A DNA stretch of 64,000 bases from positions 578,702 to 642,701 of the forward strand of contig JAEPOG010000004.1 in NCBI GenBank assembly GCA_017643025.1, given 5' to 3'. Shown here in pieces: positions 21,082-29,921 of this stretch. The position numbers were made by a program, and so were the translations under genes. Numbering within the stretch: the stretch's first letter is position 1; each line of letters begins with the position of its first letter. Source of the stretch: Rhizobiaceae bacterium. GTDB taxonomy: Bacteria; Pseudomonadota; Alphaproteobacteria; Rhizobiales; Rhizobiaceae. The notes beneath the pieces are model-generated. The model was not told where the DNA came from and ran no database searches. It worked only from the letters and a program-made list of their open reading frames with translations.

Positions 21082-22176
21082 CTAAATGCCAAGCGCCTTG
21101 TTGCGGCGCTGCACATAAGCCATGTCGGAGATGCTGGTCCACGCGCCGATTTCGCGGCGGGCCTTGTCGACCGAGTCCATGATCCGGGCTGCCAGGTCGC
21201 TGTGCGCCTTAGCTTCCTCGAGGACTTCCTGCGCCGCCGAACCGAACGCCGCATAGACGTCGTCGTTGAATTCACGCAGCTCGACGCCGTGGTCGTTGAT
21301 CAGCCTGTTGAGATACGCGCCGTTATTGGCGTTGGTCTCGGCCATCGTCAGCGAGTTTTCCTCGTTGCAGGCAGCCTTGATGATCTCTTGGTCGTTCTTC
21401 GACAGACTGGTGAACCAGCTCTTGTTGGCGCCGAAGGTCAGCTGCGCACCCGGCTCATGCATGCCCGGCCAGTAGTAGTACTTGGCCGCTTCGTAAAGCT
21501 TGAGGAAGTAGTCGTTGAACGGACCGACCCACTCGGTCGCGTCGATAGCGCCGGAGACGAGGTTTTCGTAGATCTGGCCACCCGGCAGCGAAACCGTCGA
21601 TGCGCCGAGCTTGGTCAGCACCTGGCCGCCCTGGCCCGGAATACGCATTTTCAGGCCCTTGAGGTCGTCGGCCGAGTTGATTTCCTTATTGAACCAGCCG
21701 CCCATCTGAACGCCGGTGTTGCCGGCCGCCATCGGCTGAATACCGAACTGGTCGCCGAGCTCGTCCCACAGTTCCTGTCCGCCGGCAAATTTGCACCAGG
21801 CGTCGATCTCTGTGTAGGTCAGGCCGAACGGGATGGCCGTGAACGCCGCCCAGCCAGCATGCTTGCCGATCCAGTAATAGTCGGCGCCGATATAGGCCTG
21901 TGCATTGCCCGAAGCGACTTCGTCGAAGGAGTCGAACGCACCAACGCGCTCGCCCGCCGCGAAGTACTGGACGTTGATGCGGCCATCGGTGAGCTCGCCA
22001 ATACGCGCCGCAAGACGCTGCGCGGGCAGGCCGAGGCCCGGGAAGTCACGCGGCCACGTCGAAACAATGACGAGGTCAGTTGTGGCCTGTGCGATGGCGG
22101 GCGCTGCCAGCGTCGAAGCTGCAGCTGCGCCGGCGCCTGCAAGGCCAGCCCTTTTGATAAACGAACGACGATCCAT
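21082..22176 (-). CDS. TRAP transporter substrate-binding protein (FcbT1/TakP type), Tat-exported
   Basis: A 364-residue periplasmic binding protein. The N-terminus MDRRSFIKRAGLAGAG is a twin-arginine signal, with cleavage expected after AIA near residue 29. The body matches the DctP family, especially the TakP/FcbT1 branch: LPGGQIYENLVSGAIDATEW, VGPFNDYFLKLYEAAKYYYW and PGMHEPG. TakP binds alpha-keto acids, so a small organic acid is a reasonable guess, not a proof. ATG at 22176 has GGGAGG nine bases upstream; a longer reading to 22254 lacks a signal sequence. First gene of dctP-dctQ-dctM and divergent from the amidotransferase gene. Confidence 0.92.
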   Translation of the reverse strand: MDRRSFIKRAGLAGAGAAAASTLAAPAIAQATTDLVIVSTWPRDFPGLGLPAQRLAARIGELTDGRINVQYFAAGERVGAFDSFDEVASGNAQAYIGADYYWIGKHAGWAAFTAIPFGLTYTEIDAWCKFAGGQELWDELGDQFGIQPMAAGNTGVQMGGWFNKEINSADDLKGLKMRIPGQGGQVLTKLGASTVSLPGGQIYENLVSGAIDATEWVGPFNDYFLKLYEAAKYYYWPGMHEPGAQLTFGANKSWFTSLSKNDQEIIKAACNEENSLTMAETNANNGAYLNRLINDHGVELREFNDDVYAAFGSAAQEVLEEAKAHSDLAARIMDSVDKARREIGAWTSISDMAYVQRRNKALGI

Positions 22177-22304
22177 AAGATTCCTCCCTTTGGTATTCCG
22201 GAATGCCGTAGCCGCCCCCAGCTCTACGGCAGTGCGGCGGCATGAAAGTGACAATACACGCTGAACGGTCCAAGTCCAGCACCCCCGGCACCGCCACGCG
22301 GCCT

Positions 22305-22333
22305 ATCGTATTTTTACCTACATACGTGGTAAA
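22305..22333 (-). promoter_or_regulatory. TRAP operon promoter overlapped by an operator palindrome
   Basis: On the minus strand TTTACC (22333-22328), a 17-base spacer and TACGAT (22310-22305) fit a sigma-70 promoter about 130 bases upstream of dctP. The -35 is one arm of an inverted repeat TTTACC-N9-GGTAAA at 22313-22333, so a dimeric regulator bound there would block RNA polymerase. No regulator gene is adjacent. The remaining bases of the 283-bp divergent gap (22177-22459) show nothing further. Confidence 0.5.
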
Positions 22334-22459
22334 CTGCATAAATTACGGGCACTTGGCGGTCATGGCACAAGCGAGGGCAACGGCTGGCTGGTGGACTTCA
22401 CCGGAGGTATCACGCAAGGGAATGCAGCGAATTTTTCGACAGATTCGGGGTACGCCAAC

Positions 22460-23230
22460 ATGAACCAGCCCCTGGTTGCGGTTCCTGCCGATAAGCGATT
22501 TTTCGACCGGTATGACTGGCACGCGACCCCGCATCAGTACCTTGAAGCGCTCGTCGCCGCCGCCGGGGTTCTGCCCGTCGTGGTGCCCGCCATGGGAGAC
22601 CGGATCGACCTCGATGGCCTGCTTGCTTCCGTCGACGGCGTGATGGTGACTGGCTCGAAGTCGAACGTGCACCCTTCGCACTACGGTGGCGACGCCAGCG
22701 AGAAAAACGGCCCCTACGACCTGGACCGGGACGCCACCGCGCTGCCGCTCATCCGCAAGGCCGTCGAGCGGGGCGTTCCGCTACTCGCCATCTGCCGCGG
22801 CATCCAGGAGATGAATGTTGCTCTCGGCGGAACGCTTGCCACCGAAGTGCAGGACATCGCAGGCCGCATGGATCATCGCGGACCGGATGGCGACCACGAC
22901 ACGCGCTTCTCGATCAGGCAGCCAGTCAGGATCGCGGAAGGTTCCTGCCTTGCAGGAGTCTTCGGCGCCGGCGAGATCATGGTCAACTCGGTCCATCGGC
23001 AGGCGGTCGACCGGCTCGGGCCGCGCTTGATCGTCGAGGCCGTGGCGCCTGACGGAACGGTGGAAGCGATATCCGTGAAGGACGCGCCGGCATTTGCGGT
23101 CGGCGTTCAGTGGCACCCCGAATATTGGGCAAGCACCGACGAGAATTCGGCGAAGATATTCCGCGCTTTCGGCGATGCCGTGCGCGCGCAAAGCACTCGC
23201 CGCGGTTCCTATTCGTCGGCGGCGGAGTAG
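22460..23230 (+). CDS. class I glutamine amidotransferase, gamma-glutamyl-GABA hydrolase family
   Basis: A 256-residue member of the peptidase C26/PuuD-like family, which hydrolyses gamma-glutamyl amides. The catalytic triad is complete: Cys112 in LAICRGIQEMNVALGG, and His219 and Glu221 in VGVQWHPEYWA. The segment VMVTGSKSNVHPSHYGG near residue 62 is also typical. ATG at 22460 is chosen because the family begins with a short PLVAVPAD strand; an ATG at 22391 would add 23 unrelated residues. In the putrescine pathway this enzyme releases GABA from gamma-glutamyl-GABA, but no other putrescine genes are near, so the substrate is open. Convergent with the next gene. Confidence 0.9.
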   Translation: MNQPLVAVPADKRFFDRYDWHATPHQYLEALVAAAGVLPVVVPAMGDRIDLDGLLASVDGVMVTGSKSNVHPSHYGGDASEKNGPYDLDRDATALPLIRKAVERGVPLLAICRGIQEMNVALGGTLATEVQDIAGRMDHRGPDGDHDTRFSIRQPVRIAEGSCLAGVFGAGEIMVNSVHRQAVDRLGPRLIVEAVAPDGTVEAISVKDAPAFAVGVQWHPEYWASTDENSAKIFRAFGDAVRAQSTRRGSYSSAAE

Positions 23231-23234
23231 ACGA

Positions 23235-23639
23235 TCAGAACGATGCGTCGCTGAGCGCGATCAGCGGAGCGCCCGGCCCGTAGGCCTCGAATGCGAGGCC
23301 GTCGCTCGCCGCGAAACGCAGCGCGACCGAACCATCCTCGGCAACGAACTCCACGGTGCCATCGGACACGTCAGACCAGTAGCGCGCATCGGCATAGTCG
23401 CCGAGGTCGTCGCTGCACCCGGTCCCGATTTCGAGCCTGGCACGCAAGTCGGAAACCTGCTCCCCTTTGCTCACGAAGCAGCCGGTCTGGCGACCGGCGC
23501 GCAGCACTTCGAACCGCTGGTGGATCGAGGCGCCGTTCTCTTCGGAGATATCAGCGGGAAGGTTGCCGGACGGCCCCAGATATGCAGCGCCTGCCAGCGC
23601 CATGACGAGCATGCCGCCGCCAAATTTCATCACCCCCAT
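23235..23639 (-). CDS. exported small protein, possibly Inh/Omp19-like
   Basis: A 134-residue protein with an N-terminal hydrophobic export segment (KFGGGMLVMALAGAAYL) and a compact mature part. Two cysteines (in RQTGCFVSKG and IGTGCSDDL) could form a disulfide, followed by ARYWSDVSDGTVEFVAEDGSV and ASDGLAFEAYGPGAPL. This order of short beta strands with a Cys pair recalls the AprI/Inh metalloprotease inhibitor and Brucella Omp19 fold, but similarity is weak and I do not claim the function. ATG at 23630 is an equally possible start. Its 3' end lies 4 bases from the convergent amidotransferase stop. Confidence 0.6.
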   Translation of the reverse strand: MGVMKFGGGMLVMALAGAAYLGPSGNLPADISEENGASIHQRFEVLRAGRQTGCFVSKGEQVSDLRARLEIGTGCSDDLGDYADARYWSDVSDGTVEFVAEDGSVALRFAASDGLAFEAYGPGAPLIALSDASF

Positions 23640-23720
23640 CGCCCGTCCCCCGGCCTGATTTGCATGGGTGGGAAGATCGCGTGACGGAAGTAAAGGCCGC
23701 GTTAAGAATTTCGCTTCGCG

Positions 23721-24698
23721 TCAACGCCGGCGAGCGATTTCAGCCGTTTCGGGCACCGGCGAGATTGCGGTTCCTTCAGTGAACCACGACACCAGATTGT
23801 CGGCGACCCGATCGGCCATCGCCTGGCGCGTATGGATTGTCGCCGAACCGACATGCGGCAGCAGACAAACATTGGGAAGCGCGAGGAGAGCGTCCGGCAC
23901 GCGTGGCTCGTCGGCGAACACGTCGAGCCCGGCAGCGTGGATTGTGCCGTCGGAAAGCGCCTTGACCAGCGCCGGCTCGTCGACCGTACTGCCGCGCCCG
24001 ACATTAATGAAAACGCCGTCCGGGCCGAGGGCGGCAAGGATATCGGAATTCACGGCCTTTTCAGTCGAGGTGCCACCAGGCGCGACGGAAATGAGAGTGT
24101 CGACGGCCGCGGCCATCTCCTTCAGGCTCGCGTGATACGTATACGGCACGCCTTCGACCTTCCGGCGGTTGTGGTAGCTCACGGGCAGACCGAACGCCTC
24201 GATGCGGCGCGCTATTGCCTGGCCGATTCGGCCCATGCCGAAAATGCCGACACTGCGCCCGCGCAGGGTTGCCGCCGTCAGCGGATAGTTGCCCTCGCCA
24301 GCCCATTTTCCATCGCGCAGCCAGGCTTCCGCCTTGGGCAGTTCCCGCACTGTGTTGATCAGCAAGCCGAGCGCCGTATCGGCCACTTCCTCGGTCAGCA
24401 CGTCCGGCGTGTTGGTCACCACGACGCCGCGTTTCGCACAGTGCGCTGCGTCGACATGGTCATAGCCGACTCCGAAACTCGCGACGATCTCAAGCTTCGG
24501 AAGCGCATCGACGAAAGCCGCGTTGACCGGCGAGGAAACGGCCGCGCCGCGCACCTCGGCCGCCAGCGCGGCGTCGATCAGCGCGGGATCGGCGCGGTCG
24601 ATACGAACGAGCCGAAAGCGCTCGCCGACGCGCTCGACCGCGTGCGGATGCAGCCCGCCCGGAACAAGGATGGTGATCTCGCTCGTCGGTGCGCTCAT
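23721..24698 (-). CDS. D-isomer 2-hydroxyacid dehydrogenase
   Basis: A 325-residue NAD(P)-dependent reductase. The dinucleotide motif GMGRIG lies at residues 154-159, with the catalytic Arg235 in NVGRGS, Glu264 in VFADEP and His282 in LLPHVGSAT. Asn177-Arg178-Arg179 after the second strand (YHNRRK) suggests NADPH preference, as in glyoxylate/hydroxypyruvate reductases. Likely substrates are glyoxylate, hydroxypyruvate or 2-ketogluconate. A LacI-type regulator and a DMT exporter follow upstream on the same strand, so the three may act on one sugar acid or its product. Confidence 0.9.
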   Translation of the reverse strand: MSAPTSEITILVPGGLHPHAVERVGERFRLVRIDRADPALIDAALAAEVRGAAVSSPVNAAFVDALPKLEIVASFGVGYDHVDAAHCAKRGVVVTNTPDVLTEEVADTALGLLINTVRELPKAEAWLRDGKWAGEGNYPLTAATLRGRSVGIFGMGRIGQAIARRIEAFGLPVSYHNRRKVEGVPYTYHASLKEMAAAVDTLISVAPGGTSTEKAVNSDILAALGPDGVFINVGRGSTVDEPALVKALSDGTIHAAGLDVFADEPRVPDALLALPNVCLLPHVGSATIHTRQAMADRVADNLVSWFTEGTAISPVPETAEIARRR

Positions 24699-24741
24699 CG
24701 TTTCTTCCGTGATGGTGGTTGCGCCGAATTGGCGGCGCAGA

Positions 24742-25779
24742 TCAGCTTCGCTGGCGCGGCTTACCGGTCGACTGGCGGATATGCAATTCCGGCTTGATGA
24801 GTTCCTGCTTCGGCTCGAGCGGAGCGCCGTTTAGCCGGTCGAGCAGGACACGCGCCGCGCGCCGGCCCACCTCGCGCTGGCCGTTCCAGACGGTGGTCAG
24901 CGCAGGCGTGGCGATCGCCGCTTCTTCGAGGTCGTCATAGCCGGTGACAGAAATGTCCACGCCCGGAACCAGCCCGGCACGGGCGATCCCGTTCATCAGG
25001 CCGATAGCGACGAGGTCGTTCCAGCAGACGGCCGCCGTCGGTTTTTCCTCGAGCGCCAGGAACGTCACGGCGGCCTCGAAACCCGCCTGCTTCGTACGCG
25101 GACCCGGAATGCGCATCGACGTCAGCACTTCCAGCCCGGCCTTTTCCATCGCCGCGACATAACCCTGATAGCGGTGGCGGCCTGTCGAGGTCTGGTCCGT
25201 GCCGCCAATCATCGCGATGCGGGTATGGCCGAGCGAGATGAGATGGTTTGTGGCGAGCCCTATGCCGTAGGCGTCGTCGCCGCGAAACACCGGAACGCCC
25301 GCGCCCTCCACCGACCGCGCAATCAGCACGGCAGGCATCGCGTTGTCCTCGGCGAGCCGGATGTCCTCAGGCGGGGTGCCGATGGCCGGCGACATGATCA
25401 CCCCGTCGGCGCCGAGTTGCAGCAGCGTGTCGATGAAGGTGCGCTGCTTCTCGATCTGGTCGTAGTGGTTGGACAGCAGGAAGGTCTGCCGCGAACGGTC
25501 GAGTTCCGTCTCGATGGAGCGCAGTATCTCGGCATAGAACGGGTTCATGATGTCGTGCACCACGACCCCTACGATGCCCGACCGCGACGTGCGCAGGCTG
25601 GCTGCACGGCGGTTGTAGATATAGCCGATCTCGCGTGCGTGCGCCTTGATGCGTTCGCGCGTGGCGTCAGCCACAAGCGGACTGTCGCGCAGGGCCAGCG
25701 ACACGGTGGCGGTCGAAACCCCGAGTCCTTCGGCAATCGTCGAAAGCTTGATTTTCTGAGCCAGCGGCTCTTCCCCCAA
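24742..25779 (-). CDS. LacI-family transcriptional regulator
   Basis: A 345-residue repressor of the LacI/GalR family. The helix-turn-helix is at residues 12-33 (STIAEGLGVSTATVSLAL), the hinge helix at about 50-63 (YIYNRRAASLRTSRSG), and the periplasmic-binding-like sugar domain follows (GIVGVVVHDIMNPFYAEIL, then WNDLVAIGLMNGIARAGL, DISVTGYDDLEEA). Start is TTG at 25779, the only initiator that keeps the whole DNA-binding region. A CCTAA-N15-TTAGG inverted repeat lies just upstream (25802-25826), a weak candidate site. Probably controls the adjacent 2-hydroxyacid dehydrogenase; the effector is likely a sugar acid. Confidence 0.9.
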   Translation of the reverse strand: MGEEPLAQKIKLSTIAEGLGVSTATVSLALRDSPLVADATRERIKAHAREIGYIYNRRAASLRTSRSGIVGVVVHDIMNPFYAEILRSIETELDRSRQTFLLSNHYDQIEKQRTFIDTLLQLGADGVIMSPAIGTPPEDIRLAEDNAMPAVLIARSVEGAGVPVFRGDDAYGIGLATNHLISLGHTRIAMIGGTDQTSTGRHRYQGYVAAMEKAGLEVLTSMRIPGPRTKQAGFEAAVTFLALEEKPTAAVCWNDLVAIGLMNGIARAGLVPGVDISVTGYDDLEEAAIATPALTTVWNGQREVGRRAARVLLDRLNGAPLEPKQELIKPELHIRQSTGKPRQRS

Positions 25780-25844
25780 AACGGCTGGCCTGGCGCAAAG
25801 ACCTAAACTGTTTAATTGCTCTTAGGCCAATGCCGTCCGGCAAG

Positions 25845-26786
25845 TCAAAGCTTTTTCGCCGGCTCTCCGGATTCTGGTGTCGGCGCACTTCGGGTCGCAA
25901 GCCGCAGGCGGTGCTCGCGATGGGCGATGTAGATGCCGCCGGCCATGATGATCGCAGCACCCGTCATGACCCAACGATCGGGGAAATCGCCGAACACCAG
26001 CCACCCCAGCGCGATGGACCAGACCATCTGCAGGTAGGACACCGGCGCAAGGGCGGTTGCTTCCGCTTGCCGGTAGGCGAGTATGAACAGCAGGTGCCCC
26101 CCGGCGCCGAGTATGCCAAGGGTAAGGAAAACGCCGATCACGACTGCGTCCGTGGGAAGGCTGGCGTAGAACGGCACCAGCGGCAGCATGAGGATGACGG
26201 GCGCCAGGCCGGACACGAAGATCATGCTCTGCGCGCTTTCGGTCGCCCCCAGCCTTCGCGTCAGGATAGCGTAGCAGGCATAAATGAGCATGTTGGCGAA
26301 GGCATAAACATGGCCGATCTCGAACACGCCGAAGCCGGGCCGCACGATGATCAGCACGCCGACAAAGCCGGCAATAACCGCCAGCCAGCGCCGCCACCCG
26401 GCCCACTCGCCGAGCAGGGGACCGGCGAGTGCGGTAATGACCATCGGCGCGGCGAAAAAGATCGATACGCTTTCAGCCAGCTGAAGGGTCTGCAGGGCAA
26501 GGAAGGTGGAAACGGTTGCGCCGAACAGACACAGCGCACGCACGATTTGCAGGAAATAGTTTCGCGGCAGAAGCGCCGCCGGATCGCGCCAGGCGCGGTA
26601 GAACACCACGACGGCAATGACGTGAACGACGTAACGTACCCAGGCCACGAAGAGCGGCGCCACGCCCGCGACGACAACGAACTTTGCGCTCGCCTCGAAA
26701 GTCGAGAACACGAAGGTCGACGCCGCCACCAGAAGGATCGCGGAGAGCGGGGCCGCGGTTTCGGCTCTGATCTTGGGTGGCTTCAA
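25845..26786 (-). CDS. DMT-superfamily (EamA) transporter
   Basis: A 313-residue membrane protein with ten hydrophobic segments arranged as two EamA repeats, the pattern of the drug/metabolite transporter superfamily. Typical features are VRYVVHVIAVVVFYRAW in the first repeat and APVSYLQMVWSIALGWLVFGD in the second. These usually export amino acids, metabolites or S-adenosylmethionine, and the substrate cannot be named here. The start is TTG at 26786; no good ribosome binding site is visible. It precedes the LacI gene by 65 bases on the same strand. Confidence 0.88.
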   Translation of the reverse strand: MKPPKIRAETAAPLSAILLVAASTFVFSTFEASAKFVVVAGVAPLFVAWVRYVVHVIAVVVFYRAWRDPAALLPRNYFLQIVRALCLFGATVSTFLALQTLQLAESVSIFFAAPMVITALAGPLLGEWAGWRRWLAVIAGFVGVLIIVRPGFGVFEIGHVYAFANMLIYACYAILTRRLGATESAQSMIFVSGLAPVILMLPLVPFYASLPTDAVVIGVFLTLGILGAGGHLLFILAYRQAEATALAPVSYLQMVWSIALGWLVFGDFPDRWVMTGAAIIMAGGIYIAHREHRLRLATRSAPTPESGEPAKKL

Positions 26787-26859
26787 AAGGTGATCACTTG
26801 GCTGCTGCGATCGCCCTTAATCGTCTGTTTATTTTGGACGGGCAAGGACTGCCTCGGCG

Positions 26860-27330
26860 CTATTCGTCCCCGTCGTCGTCGGAATCGTCCTGTTCGACCT
26901 CGATGTTCGACAGGTTTGCCTCGATCCGGTTGAGGAATTTTCCGAGCGTCTTCTGGTCCTTCTTGTCGAGACCCTTCATCGCCTGCTTCTCGGTCTTGCG
27001 GATCGATTTTTCGATCGAGCGGATGGCGTCGCGGCCTGTCTCGGTGAGAAAGATATGCGCCTGCCGCGAGTCGGTCTCGCTCGCCCGGCGCTCGAGAAAG
27101 CCTTGGGTCTGCAACCGGTTTATCGTCTTGGTGATCGTCGGAGGGCGCACGCCGAGCCGGTTTGCAAGCGCCCCCGGCGTCTGCCCGTCGGTATCGCTGA
27201 GCGCCAGCATTACCTGATCCTGTCCGGCATAGAGACCCTGCTGCAGAAGCCTTGAAGCCAGCATCGTCCGCGAAAGCCTGGCCGCCGATTGCAGCCTGCC
27301 GATCATGGCGCCCTTCGCCGCCTTGGCCAT
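26860..27330 (-). CDS. MarR-family transcriptional regulator
   Basis: A 156-residue winged helix regulator. The recognition region GALANRLGVRPPTITKTINRLQ and the beta-wing GFLERRASETDSRQAHIFLT (residues 53-95) are typical of MarR. The C-terminal helix is lysine-rich and ends in an acidic tail (EQDDSDDDGDE). ATG at 27330 is preceded by GGGAGG at good spacing; an upstream reading to 27621 overlaps the divergent creatininase gene. It lies between the DMT transporter and the creatininase gene and may control either. The ligand is unknown. Confidence 0.9.
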   Translation of the reverse strand: MAKAAKGAMIGRLQSAARLSRTMLASRLLQQGLYAGQDQVMLALSDTDGQTPGALANRLGVRPPTITKTINRLQTQGFLERRASETDSRQAHIFLTETGRDAIRSIEKSIRKTEKQAMKGLDKKDQKTLGKFLNRIEANLSNIEVEQDDSDDDGDE

Positions 27331-27481
27331 GGTGCCCTCCCTGGGTAACCCCGTTAGCAGTTTGCGGCGAACGCCCGCGAAATGATAAGTTTCACGCCGG
27401 TTCCGAACTGTCGGCAGTCTTGCCGACTGGCGCTTTGCCGGCAACATGTTCGCCCTCATGCCAGAGTGATTTTTCATTTCT

Positions 27482-28243
27482 ATGACAAAGGCTGCCGACA
27501 AACAGACCGTTCGTGGCAGGATCGCTATCTTGCCGCTCGGCGCGACGGAGCAGCACGGCCCGCATCTCCCGCCAGAGACCGACTGGATCATTGCCGAAGG
27601 CATCTGTGCGCGGCTGCGCAAACGTCTTCCGCCGGTGCCCGAGGTTGAATTCCTGCCGGTGGAAAAAGTCGGCTATTCGATAGAGCACTCGGACGATCCG
27701 GCGACCCGCAGCCTTGCCTTCGACGACGCGGTGAACCGCTGGATCGCAATCGGTGAAGAGGCCAACCGGCGTGGCATCCGCAAATTCGTGATGCTCAACG
27801 CGCATGGCGGGAACTCGCCGCTGATGACCATCGTCGCGACGGAGCTGCGCGTTCGCTTCACCATGCTCGCGGTCGCAACGAGCTGGACGCGCTTCGGCTA
27901 TCCGCCAGATCTGGTGACGGATGCGGCCCGCGCCATCGACATCCACGCCGGCTTCATTGAAACCTCGGTCATGCTGGCGTTGCGCCCCGACCTCGTCGAC
28001 ATGAGCCGGGCACGAAACTTCCCCAGCGCCCAGTCCGATTTCGCCGGCGCGTTCACGCATCTGCGCGCTTATGGGCCGCATGCGCTCGGCTGGAAAATGA
28101 GCGATCTTTCTCCAGCCGGTGCGACCGGCAACGCCGCTGCAGCGACTGCGGAAGCTGGCGAGCGCATTCTCGATCACGCTGTCTCGGGTCTGCTTGAGTT
28201 GCTCGCCGATGTCGACCGGTTCGATCTGGAGCGTCTCAAGTAG
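27482..28243 (+). CDS. creatininase-family amidohydrolase
   Basis: A 253-residue enzyme of the creatininase family. Metal-binding and active-site motifs are intact: GATEQHGPHLPPETD at residues 20-34, MLNAHGGNSPL near residue 104, and HAGFIETSVML near residue 156. The family includes creatinine amidohydrolase, the riboflavin/F420 enzyme ArfB, MftE and sugar-lactone hydrolases, so the reaction, probably hydrolysis of a cyclic amide, is uncertain. It stands alone, divergent from the MarR gene, with 151 bases in between that hold the promoters of both. The following cobW gene is 103 bases downstream. Confidence 0.85.
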   Translation: MTKAADKQTVRGRIAILPLGATEQHGPHLPPETDWIIAEGICARLRKRLPPVPEVEFLPVEKVGYSIEHSDDPATRSLAFDDAVNRWIAIGEEANRRGIRKFVMLNAHGGNSPLMTIVATELRVRFTMLAVATSWTRFGYPPDLVTDAARAIDIHAGFIETSVMLALRPDLVDMSRARNFPSAQSDFAGAFTHLRAYGPHALGWKMSDLSPAGATGNAAAATAEAGERILDHAVSGLLELLADVDRFDLERLK

Positions 28244-28292
28244 CGCAATTGGCACGCATCGTTCCCTGAGTTGGATGATGCAATCCGCCCTC

Positions 28293-28315
28293 GGTGCCCC
28301 TATATGACCGGCACC
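28293..28315. promoter_or_regulatory. inverted repeat in the cobW promoter region
   Basis: GGTGCC-N11-GGCACC, a perfect 6-bp inverted repeat, surrounds a TATATG that could be the -10 of the cobW gene, 45 bases before its ATG. A metal-responsive repressor such as Zur would be expected for a zinc chaperone, but this sequence does not resemble the usual AT-rich Zur box. Confidence 0.35.
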
Positions 28316-28346
28316 AAATCTTCACCGACATTACAAAGGCCGCACC

Positions 28347-29384
28347 ATGTCCGAAGCTGCCGCTCCCAACACCGCTCCCCTCCCCGTCACCGTCCTCACC
28401 GGTTATCTCGGTTCCGGCAAGACCACGCTTCTGAACCGCATTCTCTCCGAGGACCACGGCAAGCGTTACGCGGTCATCGTCAACGAGTTCGGCGAGATCG
28501 GTATCGACAACGACCTGATCGTGGAATCCGATGAGGAAATCTACGAGATGAACAATGGCTGCGTGTGCTGCACGGTGCGCGGCGATCTTATTCGCACCGT
28601 GGAAGGGTTGATGCGCCGGCCGGGCCGCTTCGACGCCATCCTCGTCGAGACCACCGGACTGGCTGACCCCGCACCGGTCGCGCAGACTTTCTTCATGGAT
28701 GACGACGTGCGCTCCAAGACCCGGCTCGACGCGGTGGTGGCGCTCGTAGACGCAAAGCATCTGCCGCTGCGCCTCAAGGACAGCAAGGAAGCCGAGGACC
28801 AGATCGCCTTCGCCGACGTCGTCGTACTCAACAAGACAGATCTGGTAAGTGCCGAGGAACTGGCACAGGTGGAGGCGACCGTGCGCGCCATCAACCCGTC
28901 TGCGCGCATCCACAAGACCGAGCGCTCGGGTGTCGAGCTGGCCGAGGTGCTTAACCGCGGCGCCTTCGACCTGAAGCGCGCGTTGGAGAACGATCCGCAC
29001 TTTCTCGACGCGGACGATCACGATCATGATCACCACGACCATGATGGGCATGACCATGATCATCACCACCATGCCTCCGACATTCACGACGTGACTGTGC
29101 AGTCGATCTCGCTCCGCGCCGGCGAGATGGACCCGAAGAAATTCTTCCCGTGGATCGAAAAGACCACCCAGATGGACGGGCCGAACATTCTGCGGCTCAA
29201 GGGCATCATCGCGCTCAAGGACGACCCCGAGCGTTATGTGGTGCAGGGCGTGCACATGATCCTTGAAGGCGACCACCAGCGCGCATGGAAGGACGGCGAG
29301 AAGCATGAGAGCCGTTTGGTTCTGATCGGCCGCGACCTCGACACCGAGCGTCTGAAGCGCACCTTCGAGGCCTGCCAGGCCTGA
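28347..29384 (+). CDS. CobW/COG0523 family GTPase, probable zinc chaperone
   Basis: A 345-residue P-loop GTPase. Walker A is [11 protein letters not shown] (19-29), the metal-binding CxCC is GCVCC (71-75), ETTG lies at 101-104 and NKTD at 162-165. A histidine-aspartate-rich stretch (about 224-248) separates the GTPase from the C-terminal CobW domain and probably binds zinc. The family delivers metals, mainly zinc, to target enzymes under shortage. In related genomes this gene and the WD40 gene are neighbours; here they are separated by an unrelated AT-richer lipoprotein gene. Not the cobalamin biosynthesis CobW, since no cob genes are near. Confidence 0.92.
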   Translation: MSEAAAPNTAPLPVTVLTGYLGSGKTTLLNRILSEDHGKRYAVIVNEFGEIGIDNDLIVESDEEIYEMNNGCVCCTVRGDLIRTVEGLMRRPGRFDAILVETTGLADPAPVAQTFFMDDDVRSKTRLDAVVALVDAKHLPLRLKDSKEAEDQIAFADVVVLNKTDLVSAEELAQVEATVRAINPSARIHKTERSGVELAEVLNRGAFDLKRALENDPHFLDADDHDHDHHDHDGHDHDHHHHASDIHDVTVQSISLRAGEMDPKKFFPWIEKTTQMDGPNILRLKGIIALKDDPERYVVQGVHMILEGDHQRAWKDGEKHESRLVLIGRDLDTERLKRTFEACQA

Positions 29385-29458
29385 TGCCGTTTTGCACTAT
29401 GTCGCCCGGATGGTAGTAGCATCTCGATCTATCGCTACTGGGTTGGGTCAGTGGTTGC

Positions 29459-29896
29459 ATGAAGAATAGCCTGCTTGTGATACTCTTCTCGTCGCTCGTC
29501 GGCGGCTGCAATCCTTCTGAGGGTAAGTTTGTTATGGCATGTGAGGAAGCGTTGAAGGATCGGCTTCGATCTCCGTCAAGCTACAAAAGAATTGAGATCA
29601 CGAGAGACGATAAGATTCTAACAAGAGACGAATTTTTGGTTGAGTTGCAGGCAACCAAGGGCGGTCAGGCAACGCTGCCTCTCAGGCTTCAATCGTTCGA
29701 TGAAGGCCGCATCAAGCCGACGCTGCTTAGAGCGTATATGGAATATGACGCGCCCAACGCATTTGGCGTGATGATCCGCGGATTAAGCGTTTGTGAGAAG
29801 CTGACCGACGATGGATCAGAAGCTAACATCATACCTCAGCTGGTCCGGATTGATGGCAAGACCCATACACGCTGGCTACTTGAACAAGTCCGATAG
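29459..29896 (+). CDS. small lipoprotein, hypothetical
   Basis: A 145-residue protein with a lipoprotein signal (MKNSLLVILFSSLVGGC, modified Cys at residue 17) and a mature part of unknown fold. The segment MACEEALKDRLRSPSSYKRIEIT resembles a motif common in small secreted proteins, a conserved Cys followed by a helix and LRSPSS. The gene is clearly richer in A+T than its neighbours and separates cobW from the WD40 gene, which suggests a recent insertion. No function is proposed. Confidence 0.7.
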   Translation: MKNSLLVILFSSLVGGCNPSEGKFVMACEEALKDRLRSPSSYKRIEITRDDKILTRDEFLVELQATKGGQATLPLRLQSFDEGRIKPTLLRAYMEYDAPNAFGVMIRGLSVCEKLTDDGSEANIIPQLVRIDGKTHTRWLLEQVR

Positions 29897-29921
29897 CTGT
29901 TTGCTCCAAATAATAAGCTGA

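Noticed and set aside
29020..29090. Short tandem-like DNA repeats of GATCAC/CATGAT type
   Set aside because: They encode the histidine- and aspartate-rich metal segment of the CobW protein, not a repeat array.
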